A stretch of 64,000 bases of DNA from Pinus tabuliformis. Lineage: Eukaryota; Streptophyta; Pinopsida; Pinales; Pinaceae. This document shows positions 45,901 to 57,935 of this stretch, one piece after another. Within the stretch, counting starts at the first letter, position 1. Every line of letters begins with the position of its first letter. Location of the stretch: assembly GCA_031772625.1 (NCBI GenBank), contig CM062805.1, positions 519,103,683-519,167,682 of the forward strand, in the 5' to 3' direction. The notes under the pieces were generated by a model. The model did not search any database, was not told the origin of the DNA, and saw only the letters and a list, made by a program, of their open reading frames with translations. The translations under genes were made by a program, and so were the position numbers.

Positions 45901-48109
45901 AGAACTAGGGCTTGTTCAAGCTTGCTGGATAGATGGATGTTTGGGAAGGGGTGTGTGAGGGTGAAGGAATAATATATCTACACCCATCCCAAGTCCCCTT
46001 ACCAAGATCAAAAGTTTTCCCAGCCCGTGTACCCAGTACGATTAGTCCACCAAGTATGCCAAGTATGCCAAGTATGGCACCCGCACAGTCCGACAGAAAG
46101 AAGAGAGTAGAGAAAGACCCGTTCATTCATACAGATGTATGTACCCCGTTTCCAACCTGAGGAGTTTTCACCATGTTGTTTACTTACGAGCATATAGATT
46201 GAGCCATGTTTTCGCCAGAAAGACGACGAAATTTATTCATCCATCGAAAGACTACCCAGTTCGGACCAGGCACTCAGTTTCGGTAGAACAGAGTTGAGAA
46301 AACCTAAGTGACTATTTTTGGTGGGGGGGGCTACTACTCAGAGTCCCTCCGAGTCCTCGATCTCCTAGCGACTACTTTTGATGAGTAGATAAACCCCTCA
46401 TATTCATACCTCATATGAGTCCCTCTGGGTCCTTCTCATTCACAAGTTTTGTCTTATAAAATATCATATTTAGGGGGTGAATGGCACAACTGGGGCACTC
46501 AAAGTGGATTTTCTCTTTACTAAAATAGGCCCTTTCGGGGAGTTTACCTATAGTGGTGGGATGGAATCATTTGCTTTTAGCTTGAGCGCCTTGATATGCT
46601 GCTATAATGTTGAGATGCTAGATAAAAACACATTGACTCTACTTTTATTGACTTTAGAACGCTATACATACCCCCCCAACCCCCTCAAGAGGGCAGAAGA
46701 GAAATTTAGAACATAGCAATAGGACTAGGACACAACACATAAGTTATATTTATATGTGGGCCCCTTCAAATCGATGGAAGCGTACGCAAATCGATGGAAT
46801 GGATAAGTCACAAAGTTCTTTCAAATTGATGGAACGGAACTGATTCAAATCTTAGGATTCAAATCGATGAAAGCGTATGAACGGAAGCGTACGATTTCAA
46901 TTACAGATGATGGATGGGTAAGACCTAATGTGTGTGAACGTAATGTGTATATGCACATATAAGTCAGTCTCTTTATCTTTCTCTCCTCATGTCACACCTT
47001 CTCTCTTGTGTTTCCATTCCTCTGGTGTCCTTCCAGGTCTCTATCGTGTTATGTTTCTTTGGTGCTCTGGCTGACTTACTTAAACCTGCTCTGCTTCTTC
47101 TTTCCACACATGCTAGCCACTTTGTTGTTTATTCTCTCCACACGACACAACCTGAATCCCGCTTCTCTATTTCTTCTCTCCATGTCGTCTCTACTCTACG
47201 CTGTGAGTATCTATACGTATATAATCTGCCCCATCTTTTAGCATGTGCTTTCGAAACGAACCAGCTGAACAAGTCCGTAGGAACAATGTTTTGTACCACT
47301 GAAAGGTGGTGAAAGGTGGCATGTGATAGAAGGCCAGTGATGGCAATCATTATCACCTCATGAGGCAAGCAGGCAATCAGTAGCAGAACCTCATGCGATT
47401 CCTTCAGGTGCTTTTCTCTTCGTGGTGAGGTAGACCCTTTCCTTTCATTCGTGGTTGTTCCGTTCATTCATATTTTTCGTTGGGGGAAATTGCGGGGATG
47501 AATCAAAACTATAACAAAGCTCAAAAGCATGTTCTATCAAGTTTAGCATTCCGTGACTAGTCCGTAGGGGGTTTAGGTTGACCCGAGCCATTGTTTCCTG
47601 TTGGGCTGTATTGTTCCTCCCGAACATGGCAAGCAGTAAGACTCAATCTAATTTTAGCCATCCTTAAGGGTAGATGGTTATATCAAGTGAAAAGAGGGGT
47701 CCAGGGGAACTATTCTTTTTCAAGGATTCAAGCTTTAAACCCCAAGCACAACACAAAGTAGGCAAGCAGTAAACACCCACCTTTCTTTGCGGATAATACC
47801 TCTGGTTACTTAAGCCGGCCCAGCCACACAGGTGATGTCACTTTTCTCGGTCAACCTTTGCAGACACCACCTTAGGCGATCCCGGCCAGCAGCTAACCCG
47901 AAAAGTATATAAGAACCTTTGCTTTCTCGGTCAACCTTTGCAGACACCACCTTAGGCGATCTCGGCCTAGTGGCTAAAGAAACAAGCAAATAAGATCTCT
48001 TTTCCTTCTTTTATTGGTGCACCTTTGCAGAAACATAATATATACCCATCCCCCTATCGACTGATCCCGCAGTGCAAGAACCTGACAAGAAGCATATAAA
48101 CTACCTCTT
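45901..48109. other. Spacer with a 90-bp tandem duplication
   Basis: Several short open frames (for example 46477-46716, MNGTTGALKVDFLFTKIGPF on) that I do not recognise. 46040-46075 has four tgccaagta steps. 46760-46900 repeats tcaaatcgatgga. A 90-bp unit starting tttctcggtcaacctttgca is present twice from 47842 and 47932; a related unit (cccacctttgcatacagaac...) is at about 50820-50940. Confidence 0.45.
47842..47990 (+). repeat. 90-bp tandem duplication
   Basis: ctcggtcaacctttgcagac at about 47847 and again 90 bases later. The matched part covers about 50 bases (through cttaggcgatc(c/t)cggcc) and the rest is diverged. Confidence 0.7.
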
Positions 48110-48400
48110 TCTACTAGGTGCACCTCAAACTAACTACTACTACTATGTTGGTTGTCTGTTGTTGTCCGTCTGTTGTTTCCATATCCATTATCGTTGTAGC
48201 TACCGTCGTTGCCATATTGGTACCGTAGCTGTTGTCGTTCGTAGTTGCTGTATCTGTTGTTATAGCTGTCGTAGTTGCTGCATCCACTGTTGTAGTCATC
48301 GTTGATGTAGTTGTCGTTGCTGTAGTTGGCGTTGTAGTTATTGTATCCGCTCGCTTTTGTTGCCTGCCATTGTTGCCGTATTCATAGTTGCCGTATTCGT
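48110..48400 (+). repeat. Degenerate gtt/gta trinucleotide-rhythm array
   Basis: About 290 bp of drifting 15-21-base steps such as gtagttgctgtatctgttgt and gttgccgtattc. It translates as Val/Ala/Cys-rich or, on the minus strand, Thr/Ala/Asp-rich (TTTAITTDTATT). It is an imperfect microsatellite-derived block, not a gene. Confidence 0.65.
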
Positions 48401-48770
48401 TCTGTAGCCTGTCCCACCCTCACCAATGTGAGCTATGGGTCCAGAAGGCATGGAATGAGTATTGTTTCCTGAAAGCATAAAGTGTAGATGCGGATCGATG
48501 CCAGGATCTCCCTGACATATATGTCTAACATACGAGATGCTGAGTTTCATAACCAAAGTAAGAAGGTCCCAAGGAGGAGGTGAAGCTCCCAAGTCAGTCT
48601 AATTTCCAAAGGCAAGTTGTAGGTATGAGGAAGGCTTAGTTTCAGGTCCCAAGGAGGAGTTTTGTGCATTATATATGTTATTATACGCAGTAATCAACCG
48701 CTGTAAGAAACTATATATCCCCCCATAATTGTTGGAGGGGGGCCCTCATATAGAGGTCTGTAGGAGGCAA
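48401..48770. other. Spacer
   Basis: ggtcccaaggaggag occurs twice (near 48567 and 48645), the same wording as the ggtcccaagga repeats of 49680-50050. A partial AT-palindrome (cattatatatgttattata) is near 48668. No gene. Confidence 0.4.
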
Positions 48771-49660
48771 CAGAAAGCGTACAACAATGGGCATCATACA
48801 GACTTAAAACAGACATAAAGCATATAGGAAGAGTACACGGACTTAAAGGGGACATCATACCGAGACAGGAAGCATATAGAAAGCGTACATCATGTGGACA
48901 GAAAGCTCCCAGAATGGTTCATGGTCGAGGGGCGGATCTATAGCGAACATAAAGCGAACGGCTAACTAGTTCCTATGGCGAACAAAAAGCGTACACAGAA
49001 AGGAAGCGTACTTAATGCGTACAGAAAGCAGATAGAAAGGTAGGTCCCAGATATAGAGGAAAGGGGCGAATGCAGATGTAGAGAAAAAGACTAACAGAAT
49101 GGGGCGAACTGACTGACTGGGGCAGATTGAATACGGCTCAAATGTGGACGAACTACAGACCTCATACGGGCAAAATGTGGACATAAAGCATACATCTATA
49201 ATACATGCCTAATACAGACTAAAAGCAGTGGCTTCATGCATACTTAAAGAGGATGAGAAAGCATAACATAAAGCGTAAACATACGTAATGCTTCATGTGG
49301 CATGAAAGTGGATTGCGGGAATGCCAGAAAGTAATAATGGGGTAAAGCAAACTGAAAGGGTCATGGTCCGAATGCATATCTAGAGAAAGCTCACTTGCTA
49401 TGGTGAAGTGAATGGGGCCTGCTCACTGACTACGAACTGAATGCGGACTTTAAGAGGACCTCATACGGACTTGAAAAAATGGATCTCATGCAGAAAGCAT
49501 ATAGAACGGGGACATAGTAGGACTCCATAAAGTGGACATGGACTTTGGACATCCGTCATATGGACCATAAAGCGTACCATAAAGCGGACATCGTAAATTC
49601 GTAAACGGATGCGTACATAATACAGACATATTCGTGCTTAATTCAGATTGAAGTAAAGGG
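48771..49660 (+). repeat. Degenerate array of (cata)aagcgtacat / cggact steps
   Basis: Almost 900 bp built from drifting 10-14-base steps: cataaagcggacat, agaaagcgtacat, catacggacttaaag, aatgcgtacaga. There is no fixed period, but the vocabulary is uniform throughout and sharply different from both flanks. Open frames in it are chance. Confidence 0.7.
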
Positions 49661-51142
49661 TAGTAAGGGTTTGTTCAGAGGATGCTGCATGGCATGTAAG
49701 GTTCCAAGAGGTGTATGAGGCGGTCCCAAGGAAGACCAAAAGTCAGGTCCCATCCCAAGGTCCCGGAGGGGCTTGCGCTTCTGAGGGCAAGGAAGGCAGA
49801 GTTTTCTATTCCCAAGGTAGTATGTATGAGACTTAAGTTTGAAAGGATAGTCGCCGAGATTATGTATCCAAGTAAGAGAGTACGGATGTTACCAATGGGG
49901 TAAGCAACATAATTGAAAAAGGGTGTTCTCGCCAAAGGTTGAGGTAGCATAGGGGGCTATTCCCACCAAAGTCTGTAGAAATGAGGTTTACCATAGTCCC
50001 ACCAAAGTATGAAGGTCCAAAGGAGTGTCAGTATATTCCCAATTAGGTATGAGGCTGCATGTCAGAGGGTAAGGTGATGTATGAGTCTAGCTGGGTGAAT
50101 TTGTTCCCGTTAATAGGAACCACATAATTCCAGGTAGTATTGTTTGTAAGGCTAATAGGTGACCCCCCCACCTCTCCTCACCAACACTCGTTTACTTTGG
50201 CCACCACATCACTTGTTCGGTACCACTTAAATGAGGTAATAGGACTGAGGCTCATTTTGTAAGGAGGTTTCCTTCCAAGAGGGATGGGTATGAGAAAGGG
50301 TGTTCCCAAGGCTGAGGGCATAGGCTGCATGTCATACATTCAATAAAAGATGCACCTAACTAGCTTCATTTCATTAAAAGAACAAGCCATGCATTATATA
50401 CGTGAAAACACACACACAAAAAAGGCTAATCACGCGTCCACCTCTAAAACACGTTGTATAAGGTATGTTTTTACATATATATACTTCAAGCGGTATAGGT
50501 TTCGAGCATACAAGTTGGTTATGGCATGAATAAGTGTCCAATGTATCCGCCTTACTTCGTATACATGGCTTGGTTGGTATAAAGCTTCCTTCGGGGTACT
50601 TGGCCATCCATTCTAGGTTTTCTTTGTTTTTCTCGTAGGCCCCTTTAAATGGTAAGTGCAGGTGTCTTTTCACCTCGCTCTCTTAACATGTCCTGGGCGA
50701 ATAAGTGAATCATCCACCTAATCCATCAGTTAATCGTATATAACAAAGCTGTTGTCGTAAACCTCGCTCTATCAATCACCTTAGCATACAACTCTGTTTA
50801 CTGATCCCGACAAGCAGCCCACCTTTGCATACAGAACCTCTGGTCACTTCAAGCGGCCAACAACATAAGTAATATCCCTTTTTCAATCCGCCTTTGCATA
50901 CAAAACCCACCTATTTGAACTGATCTCGTCCAGCAGCGTAAGAACCCGACAAGCAGAGACCTTTTTTAAATTGGTGCACCTCACATGGCTAAATCTGTCC
51001 CCTTTGTAGGGAGGACCCATAATGCCCACTTTGGGAGGAAACAAGAATGCCCACTTTGGAAGGAGGACCAGAATCCCTACTTTGGTATGTAAAAACCAGA
51101 ACTCATGATCAAACAAAGACTCCTAATCTTTGACCCGCCCTA
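49661..51142. other. Spacer with ggtcccaagga drift and a Bpu-like element
   Basis: Up to about 50340, phrases such as ggtcccaaggaaga, cccaccaaagt(a/c)tg and ggtatgaggctgcatgtca recur loosely. From 50750 to 51080, acctttgcatacaaaacc and gcccactttggaaggag recur. No gene recognised before the copia element. Confidence 0.45.
49757..49792 (+). repeat. Bpu-like 36-bp element, copy 7
   Basis: The cleanest copy: AAGG at both ends, exactly 36 bases, aaggtcccggaggggcttgc followed by gcttctgagggcaagg. It lies in a ggtccc-rich stretch, so the target may have shared its first bases. Confidence 0.75.
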
Positions 51143-51147
51143 AATGA

Positions 51148-51558
51148 TGTTAGATGATCCAAAAATACAATTTTATCATAGGTTATAAAATTAGAATAAA
51201 ATTAGAATAAAATAATTATTAATTTAAGATATTAAATTAATAATTATTATTCTAGAATGTTTAATTATTTAATGGAGACTTTTAGAATTAGCATATTGTT
51301 GTAACTAGATATGACTCTCCAAATGTGTCGTATCTTAGGCTCTATTATAGGAGATTAGTTAGCTAGTTGGTTTGAATAGCATTTATTGTAAATGGACACT
51401 TGGTGATCCATAATTAGAGGTAGTTAGGACATGGAGCTTATAAATAGCTCATTGCAAGAGTGTTTGTGTGGTTCGGGTGTAAGCTCTTGCAAATCAATTA
51501 TGTAATTGTTTTTTTTCTGATTAATAAAATTACGTGTTTGAGGACACTTCTGCCATTA
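51148..51558 (+). repeat. 5' LTR of the copia element
   Basis: 411 bp, strongly AT-rich at its start (attaataattattattctag). A possible TATA box is in gcttataaatagctc at about 51438. It is followed two or three bases on by the primer site. Confidence 0.93.
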
Positions 51559-51561
51559 TTG

Positions 51562-51573
51562 TGGTATCAGAGC
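51562..51573 (+). promoter_or_regulatory. Primer-binding site of the copia element
   Basis: tggtatcagagc, a perfect 12-base match to the initiator-Met tRNA 3' end, three bases after the LTR. Confidence 0.93.
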
Positions 51574-53173
51574 TATGGTAATGCTGCAGTTGATTTGAGA
51601 AGGAGATTCCAGCAGTGGATTTGAGGAGATTTCAGCTCAACAAAGTCTCGGAAAACTCCATTCAATTGGCCAGCAAATCATTGGTATGGAAATTGTACAG
51701 TTTTGTTTAACAGGAAAATAAATTGTTTTTATCATTGATTTTAGATTTTTTTTAAATCTAAAATTCATTTTTTTGTGATAAAAAATTGCCTTTGCTTTTG
51801 AAAAATCGCCTCTGCTTTTGAAATGCTCGTGCAAGAGAGCCTTTCAAGTCTTCCTTGCTAAAAAAAAAATTGGGCGAAACCTCCTATCATGACTCTTCAG
51901 TATTAGATTGTTCGACTGCAAATCATTGGTACCCCAAGGAAAGAATGTACAGGAATTTCTGCTTTCAAAGCCGTCTGAAGAGTAAATCCATACTGCAAAT
52001 GCGTTTTTACTATAGACTATGATTAGACTGTTATTACGTTATGCTTTTAAAGCTTTTACGCAGTTTGTATTGGCATACTCTGTAAATCGCAGTTTGCATC
52101 TTTTATTTATTCTCAAAACAGCATTAAACGGAAGCGTTCCAATCAGCCAGCGTTCCAACCATATTGTGAATCTTAACAGCGTTAAACGGAAGCTTTCCAA
52201 TCAGCAAGCGTTGTGTGCCAGAATTTTAAGGATAAGATGATGAATCCAGCGTGAGCCAACTTGCCAACAAGAATGCCATCCTCAAATGATTCGAGCTTTC
52301 TCCTGCACGTAGATCAAATAGCCAAAGTCAATTTTTTCTTTAATCACTCTTTGTGGAGTAATATTTTAAAGGTTTTGTGTGGAAAAAAGTGCATTTCCAT
52401 AAACGTGAATTCAAGTGATTTCATAAAGTGATTTCAAGTGATTTAATAAGTGTGTAGAAAAAGTGCATTTCCAGAAACGTGAATTCAAGTGTGTGGAAAA
52501 AGTGCATTTCTAGAAACATGAATTCAAGTGATTTCATAAAGTGATTCAAGTGATTTCATAAAGTGATTTCAAGTGAATTCAAGTGATTTCATAAAGTGAA
52601 TTCAAGTGATTTAATAATTATTTTTAATGGAACGTATGTAAAGGCTTTTTTAAAGAAGGTTTATAAAGTCTTTATGGAATTTTAAGGAGACATAAGGAGT
52701 ATTTCTAATTCCTTATGTAATGGAGTGATAAGTGAGGTTTTTAAAAGTATTTTTTTTTAAAGTCATGTTATGGAGTAATAAGGATGGTGTTGTGAAATTT
52801 ATGATTTTTGGAGTAATAAGGAATTTTATTTGTAATTTGGAGAGATAAGGTGTGTTTGATAATTTGGAGCTATTTTTTTAATTGGGATCATCATATTTGT
52901 AACTCAAAGTAATTTTACTTTGAGGGGGGTAAATTTTTTTTTACCAGATTGTGCAAAAGCACCCTTGTAAAAATCAAATTTTGAAAGTTGCCTTGTAAAT
53001 ATTTGAGAAATTGACTAGAGCCAAGTGCAAAGCTCAGTCAATATTCTCTTGTTTTGACGACTATTCGAGGGTCAAGGCCAAGCCCTGATAGATCGTGTTT
53101 TTTGCGTGGTGTGTTGTGTTGACTATCTTGTCCTTTCTGTTCTGCTTTTTGGTGCATCTCTTCAACGCTAAAA
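51574..53173 (+). other. Leader of the copia element
   Basis: About 1.6 kb, AT-rich, without ORF. 52380-52620 holds a loose tandem array of aagtgatttcataaagtgat and gtgcatttccagaaacgtga phrases. The first reads as 10-25-base slippage. Confidence 0.65.
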
Positions 53174-56100
53174 ATGTCTAAGTTAATTAACTTATTTTCT
53201 GATTCCGACAAACTTGAAGGCACCAAATCTTATAAAACGTGGCATCGTCTTATTGAAAGCACACTCATTTACAATGAATTATGGCAAGGAATATGTGATG
53301 GAGATGTAAAGCCGAATAAACCCACAGATGCAGATCCACTGGGAAAATGGGAAATCAAGAATGCTAAAGCCTTAGCTCTTATTAAATCGTCTGTGAATGA
53401 TGAAATGTATGTACATATAGAGAATGCCACAGATGCATGGACTGCCTTGAAAACTTTTAAAGACCTCTTTGATACTCAGCCAGAATCAAAGAAGGTTGAT
53501 CTATAGCTAAAATTGTTGCAACAAAAATTAACTGAAGATGGTGATATTCTTGAATATCTCTCCAGACTTAAGAATATTAAGCAGGAAATTATTAATGCTG
53601 GTTTTCCCGCAATTGATGATAGCTTTATGGTCACAATTGTAATTGCTGGGCTTCCTTCTTCCTATACGCATTTTTTAGAAACTTTACAAGTAACTGGGAA
53701 ATTAGAAAAACTAAAGTTTGATGAAATTTGTGAAATGTTAAGTTAGCATGATAAAACTTTTGGGAAGAAGAAGAAAGTTGGTGAAGATGTTTTTCTCACA
53801 GAAGCCAACACAAGTAAGTCTTCAGCAGATAGTTCTCGAGGAAGAGGCCGATGGAATCAGAATCAAGCAACACATAATCGAGATCGAAGCCCAAGTAGAG
53901 GCAACAATTTTAACAGAGGAGGAAGAATTAATTTTCAAGGTAGAGGAAACAACCAAGGAAGAGGCAATTTTCAAGGACAAGGATATAATAGTCAAGGTAG
54001 AGGACAATCTCCAAATAGAGGTCAAAGCAGAGACAGAGGACAATCTTCAGGTCGAGGAAGAGACTTAAGTCAAATTGTGTGTCGAAGATGTAACAAAGTT
54101 GGCCATTATGCTGAAGATTGTCGAACTTCACTTAATAAAATTCCCAAGTTTCAGCAGCGTTCAGCACAATTTGCAAATGATCAAGATGAAGACAGCTCAG
54201 AATATGTTTTTACTTCCTCACCAGCCTCACAAATTTCATCTCATCTTAGAAGTGACTACGAAGATGCCTGGATCTTGGATTCCGGGGCAACTTAGCACAT
54301 GACTTGTCGACGTGATTTTTTCTGGAATTTTCAAGAATGCCAACTTAATTCAATTTTTCTTGCTGATGATACAAAACATACTCTTTATGGAAAAGGAGTA
54401 GTGAAAGTTTTTCTCCCTGACATTGGAGAAAAATTGATTTCCAATGTATGGTATGTACCTAGTTTCAAGAAAAATTTGCTCTCTTTAGTCACGATTCGAC
54501 AAGCAGGACATTAGGTAATTATGGAAGATGGTTTAGTGAAGATTAATTCAGTGAAACAGAACTTGAAAACAGTTATGACAGGTTATGAAGATGGAAAACT
54601 GTTACGGATGAAAGGGACAGTTATTCCAAGGCATTCTGATTTTGCAGGGGCAGTGACTACAGGTATTTCACCTATCATACTATGGCATGTAAGATATGGA
54701 CATTTGAATTTTGAGAGTCTTTCTCAATTGCAGAAACAAGGAATGGTTAAAGGACTTCCCACATTCAAAAGGGAAAATGCAAAATGTGAGGCTTGCATTT
54801 ATGGCAAACAAAACCGAGAAAGTTTTCCAACAAGTTCATGGCGAGCAAACAGGAGGCTTCAACTAATTCACAGTGATGTTTGTGGTCCCCTACAAACCTC
54901 ATTTGGTGGTTGCAAGTATTTCTTACTATTCGTTGATGATTTCAGCAGAATGACTTGGGTTTACTTCTTGAAGAACAAGTCAGAAGCATTTGATAAGTTT
55001 AAACTTTTTTGCCAACTTGTTGAAAATGAAGTCAAAGAAAAGATAGGTACTCTCAGGACCAATAATGGGGGAGAATTCACTTCAAATGAATTCAAAACTT
55101 ATTGCAGTGAAAATGGCATAAGACGACATCTCACTAATGTTTACACTCCACAGCAAAATGGAGTAGTTGAAAGAATGAATCGCACTTTGTTAGGAATGGC
55201 GAGATCCATGTTAACATTCAAGAGGTTAAGTCCAACATATTGGGCAGAAGCAATACATACAGCTGTCTACTTAAGAAACAGATCTCCAACTGCTTCTTTA
55301 GACGGAATCACACCTTATGAAGCTTGGTTTGGTTTCAAACCTCGAGTTAAACATCTTAGAGTTTTTGGGTCAGTATGTTATGCCTTAGTTCCGAAAGAAA
55401 AACAAACTAAGCTTGACTCAAGAAGTTTAAAATGCACAATGATTGGCTATTCTGATGAGAAGAAAGGGTATTGTCTTTTGACCAATGGAAAATTCATTGT
55501 GAGCAAGGATATCATTTTTGATGAAACAGAGAGTAAGAGTGTTGAAGAAATTGACAATCTTCTTCACAAATTAGAAACTAAGGGAAGTAAAAGAAATGGA
55601 CAAATGCAAAGTCAACCAACTTCACCAAATTGGTATGAACTTGATTTTCCTTCCTCTAAAGATGAGTCATCCAGTCCATCTACATCAACATCATCATCTG
55701 GGTCTTCTAGCATTTCATCCGCATCTCCAAGCAGCAGCAGTTCTTCAGACAGTGAGTCTCCACATTCTTCACCTGAACGACGTACATCAGTTTATATTAA
55801 TCCTCTTTATAATGATGGGGACTTTACAGAAGCACAAACAAGTGAGCACCAACTTCCGAAATGGGCAGTTCAACTTTTGAAAGATGTAAAGCCTGATTAA
55901 CAGAATAAAACTGGCACCCGAAGGGCACATAGAAGTGAAGGCAATTTTGCCTTGATAGCAAATGATTTTACTGAACCTTCCACATACAAAGAGGCAGTAA
56001 AACATAAAGAATGGCAACAGGCTATGGTTGAAGAATATCAAGCAGTAATTGATAACAACACTTGGAAACTTGTTGATTGTCCAGCAAATGTTAAACCCAT

Positions 56101-57526
56101 CGGCTGTAAATGGGTTTACAGAATTAAGTATAATCAGAAGGGTGAACTTGACAAGTATAAAGCACGACTTGTCGCAAAAGGTTTTGCGCAGCAGGAAGGC
56201 ATTGATTATGAAGAAACTTTTGCTCCAACAGCTAAATGGAACACCATCCGATTAACACTTGCATTGGCCGCTCAAAAAGGATGGAAAGTTCATCAAATGG
56301 ATGTAAAAAGTGCTTTTCTCAATGGGGATTTACAGGAGGATGTGTATGTGACCCAACCACCAGGTTTTGAAGTGGAAGGACAGGAACATAAAGTCTGAAA
56401 ATTGATCAAGGCTTTATATGGGTTAAAACAAGCACCCCGAGCCTGGTATGCAAAGATGGATGATTACCTTAAGAAAGTTGGTTTTCATCGCAGTGAATCT
56501 GATGATACTTTGTATGTGCGACAACAGGGAAAATATTTGGTCATTCTTGTTATGTATGTAGATGATTTGATCATCACGGGAAATCATGATGATCATATTG
56601 CGCAGGTAAAAAAGGAGTTACATGCAGGTTTTAAGATGACGGATTTGGGCTTACTTCACTACTATCTTGGAGTTGAAGTCTTCCAACGTCCACATCATAT
56701 TTTCATTTCTCAGAGTAAGTATGCCGCAGAGATTCTTTAGCGATTTGGCATGCAAGATTGCAAGCCTGTTCTCACCCCCATGGAGCAAAACTTGAAACTT
56801 TCAAAATTTGAAGGGGGGGAAAAGGTGGACAGTACAACTTACAAACAGTTGATTGCCAGCTTGATTTATTTGACAAATACTTGTCCTGATCTATCTTATG
56901 CAGTCAGTATTCTTTCACGTTTTATGCAGGAACCACGAGACAGCCACTGGAATGCAGCCAAAAGAGTTCTTCGATATATCCAAGGAACAAAAGATTTTGG
57001 TCTTCTTTACACAAAGACTAAAAATTTTGTACTTGGTGGATATTCTGATGCCGACTTTGCTGGGAGTATTGATGATCGAGCATCAACATCAGGCTATTTA
57101 ATGAATATGGGGTCAGCAGCAGTATCTTGGAGTTGTAAAAAACAAGCTACAGTGGCCACTTCTTCAGCAGAAGCAGAGTACATTTCAGCATGGGAAGCAT
57201 CATGTGAAATTGTTTGGTTGCACCGAATTTTGCAGGACTTGGGCATTTCTCAGGGAGAAGCTACATCATTGTTCATTGACAGCCAGTCAGCCATCAAACT
57301 TGCCAAGAACCCAGTTTTTCATTCAAAGACAAAGCATGTGGACACCAAGTATCATCATATCAGGTCTCTCATTGCCAAAGATGTTCTCAAACCAGTTTAT
57401 TGTCCTTCCGAAGATCAGATCTCCGACATTTTCACGAAATCGCTTGGCAGAATAAAATTTACTAAGTTTAGAGATGAACTTGGTATCTGTTGTAATGTAT
57501 CTTTGGATCATAGGGGGGAATGTTAG
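53174..57526 (+). pseudogene. Copia gag-pol polyprotein, single frame with seven stops
   Basis: Starts MSKLINLFSDSDKLEGTKSY. A UBN2-type gag domain runs to about 53746, then an RGG-rich stretch and knuckle CRRCNKVGHYAEDC. Protease WILDSGAT; integrase zinc HVRYGHLNF...CEACIYGK, core HSDVCGPL and LRTNNGGEFTS. The second catalytic Asp of the integrase (usual T-D-N-G-G-E-F) is Asn. A Ser-rich spacer follows, then RT with [25 protein letters not shown] and MYVDDLIITG intact, and RNase H with DADFAG, SSAEAEYI and the C-terminal HVDTKYHHIR. Stops are TAG at 53504, 53744, 54293, 54512 and 56738, TAA at 55898 and TGA at 56396. All segments share one frame. Confidence 0.95.
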
Positions 57527-57930
57527 ATGATCCAAAAATACAATTTTATCATAGGTTATAAAATTAGAATAAAATTAGAATAAAATAATTATTAATTTAA
57601 GATATTAAATTAATAATTATTATTCTAGAATGTTTAATTATTTAATGGAGACTTTTAGAATTAGCATATTGTTGTAACTAGATATGACTCTCCAAATGTG
57701 TCGTATCTTAGGCTTATTATAGGAGATTAGTTAGCTAGTTGGTTTGAATAGAATTTATTGTAAATGGACACTTGGTGATCCATAATTAGAGGTAGTTAGG
57801 ACATGGAGCTTATAAATAGCTCATTGCAAGAGTGTTTGTGTGGTTCGGGTGTAAGCTCTTGCAAATCAATTATGTAATTGTTTTTTTTCTGATTAATAAA
57901 ATTACGTGTCTGAGGACACTTCTGCCATTA
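57521..57930 (+). repeat. 3' LTR of the copia element
   Basis: 410 bp, nearly identical to the 5' LTR. The differences seen are ggcttatt for ggctctatt, gaattta for gcattta, and gtgtctgag for gtgtttgag. Confidence 0.93.
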
Positions 57931-57935
57931 AATGA

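Larger units (their letters stand above)
51143..57935 (+). mobile_element. Complete Ty1/copia retrotransposon, young but with stop codons
   Basis: The body is 51148-57930 between target duplications aatga (51143-51147 and 57931-57935). The LTRs (411 and 410 bp) start tgttag and, if the duplication is taken at 5 bp, end in catta rather than the usual CA. The LTRs differ at only about two bases and one indel. There is an initiator-Met primer site at 51562 and a purine tract (taggggggaa) at 57511-57520. Gag-pol lies in one frame from 53174 to 57526, with seven nonsense codons and no frameshift. Confidence 0.95.

Noticed and set aside
46477..46716. 79-codon ORF starting MNGTTGALKVDF
   Set aside because: Looks somewhat coding-like, but matches nothing known and lies in drifting spacer; not listed as a gene.
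53822..54068. Glu/Ile-rich ORFs beside the copia zinc knuckle
   Set aside because: Frame shadows of the RGG-rich gag tail; the true frame continues through the knuckle at 54077.
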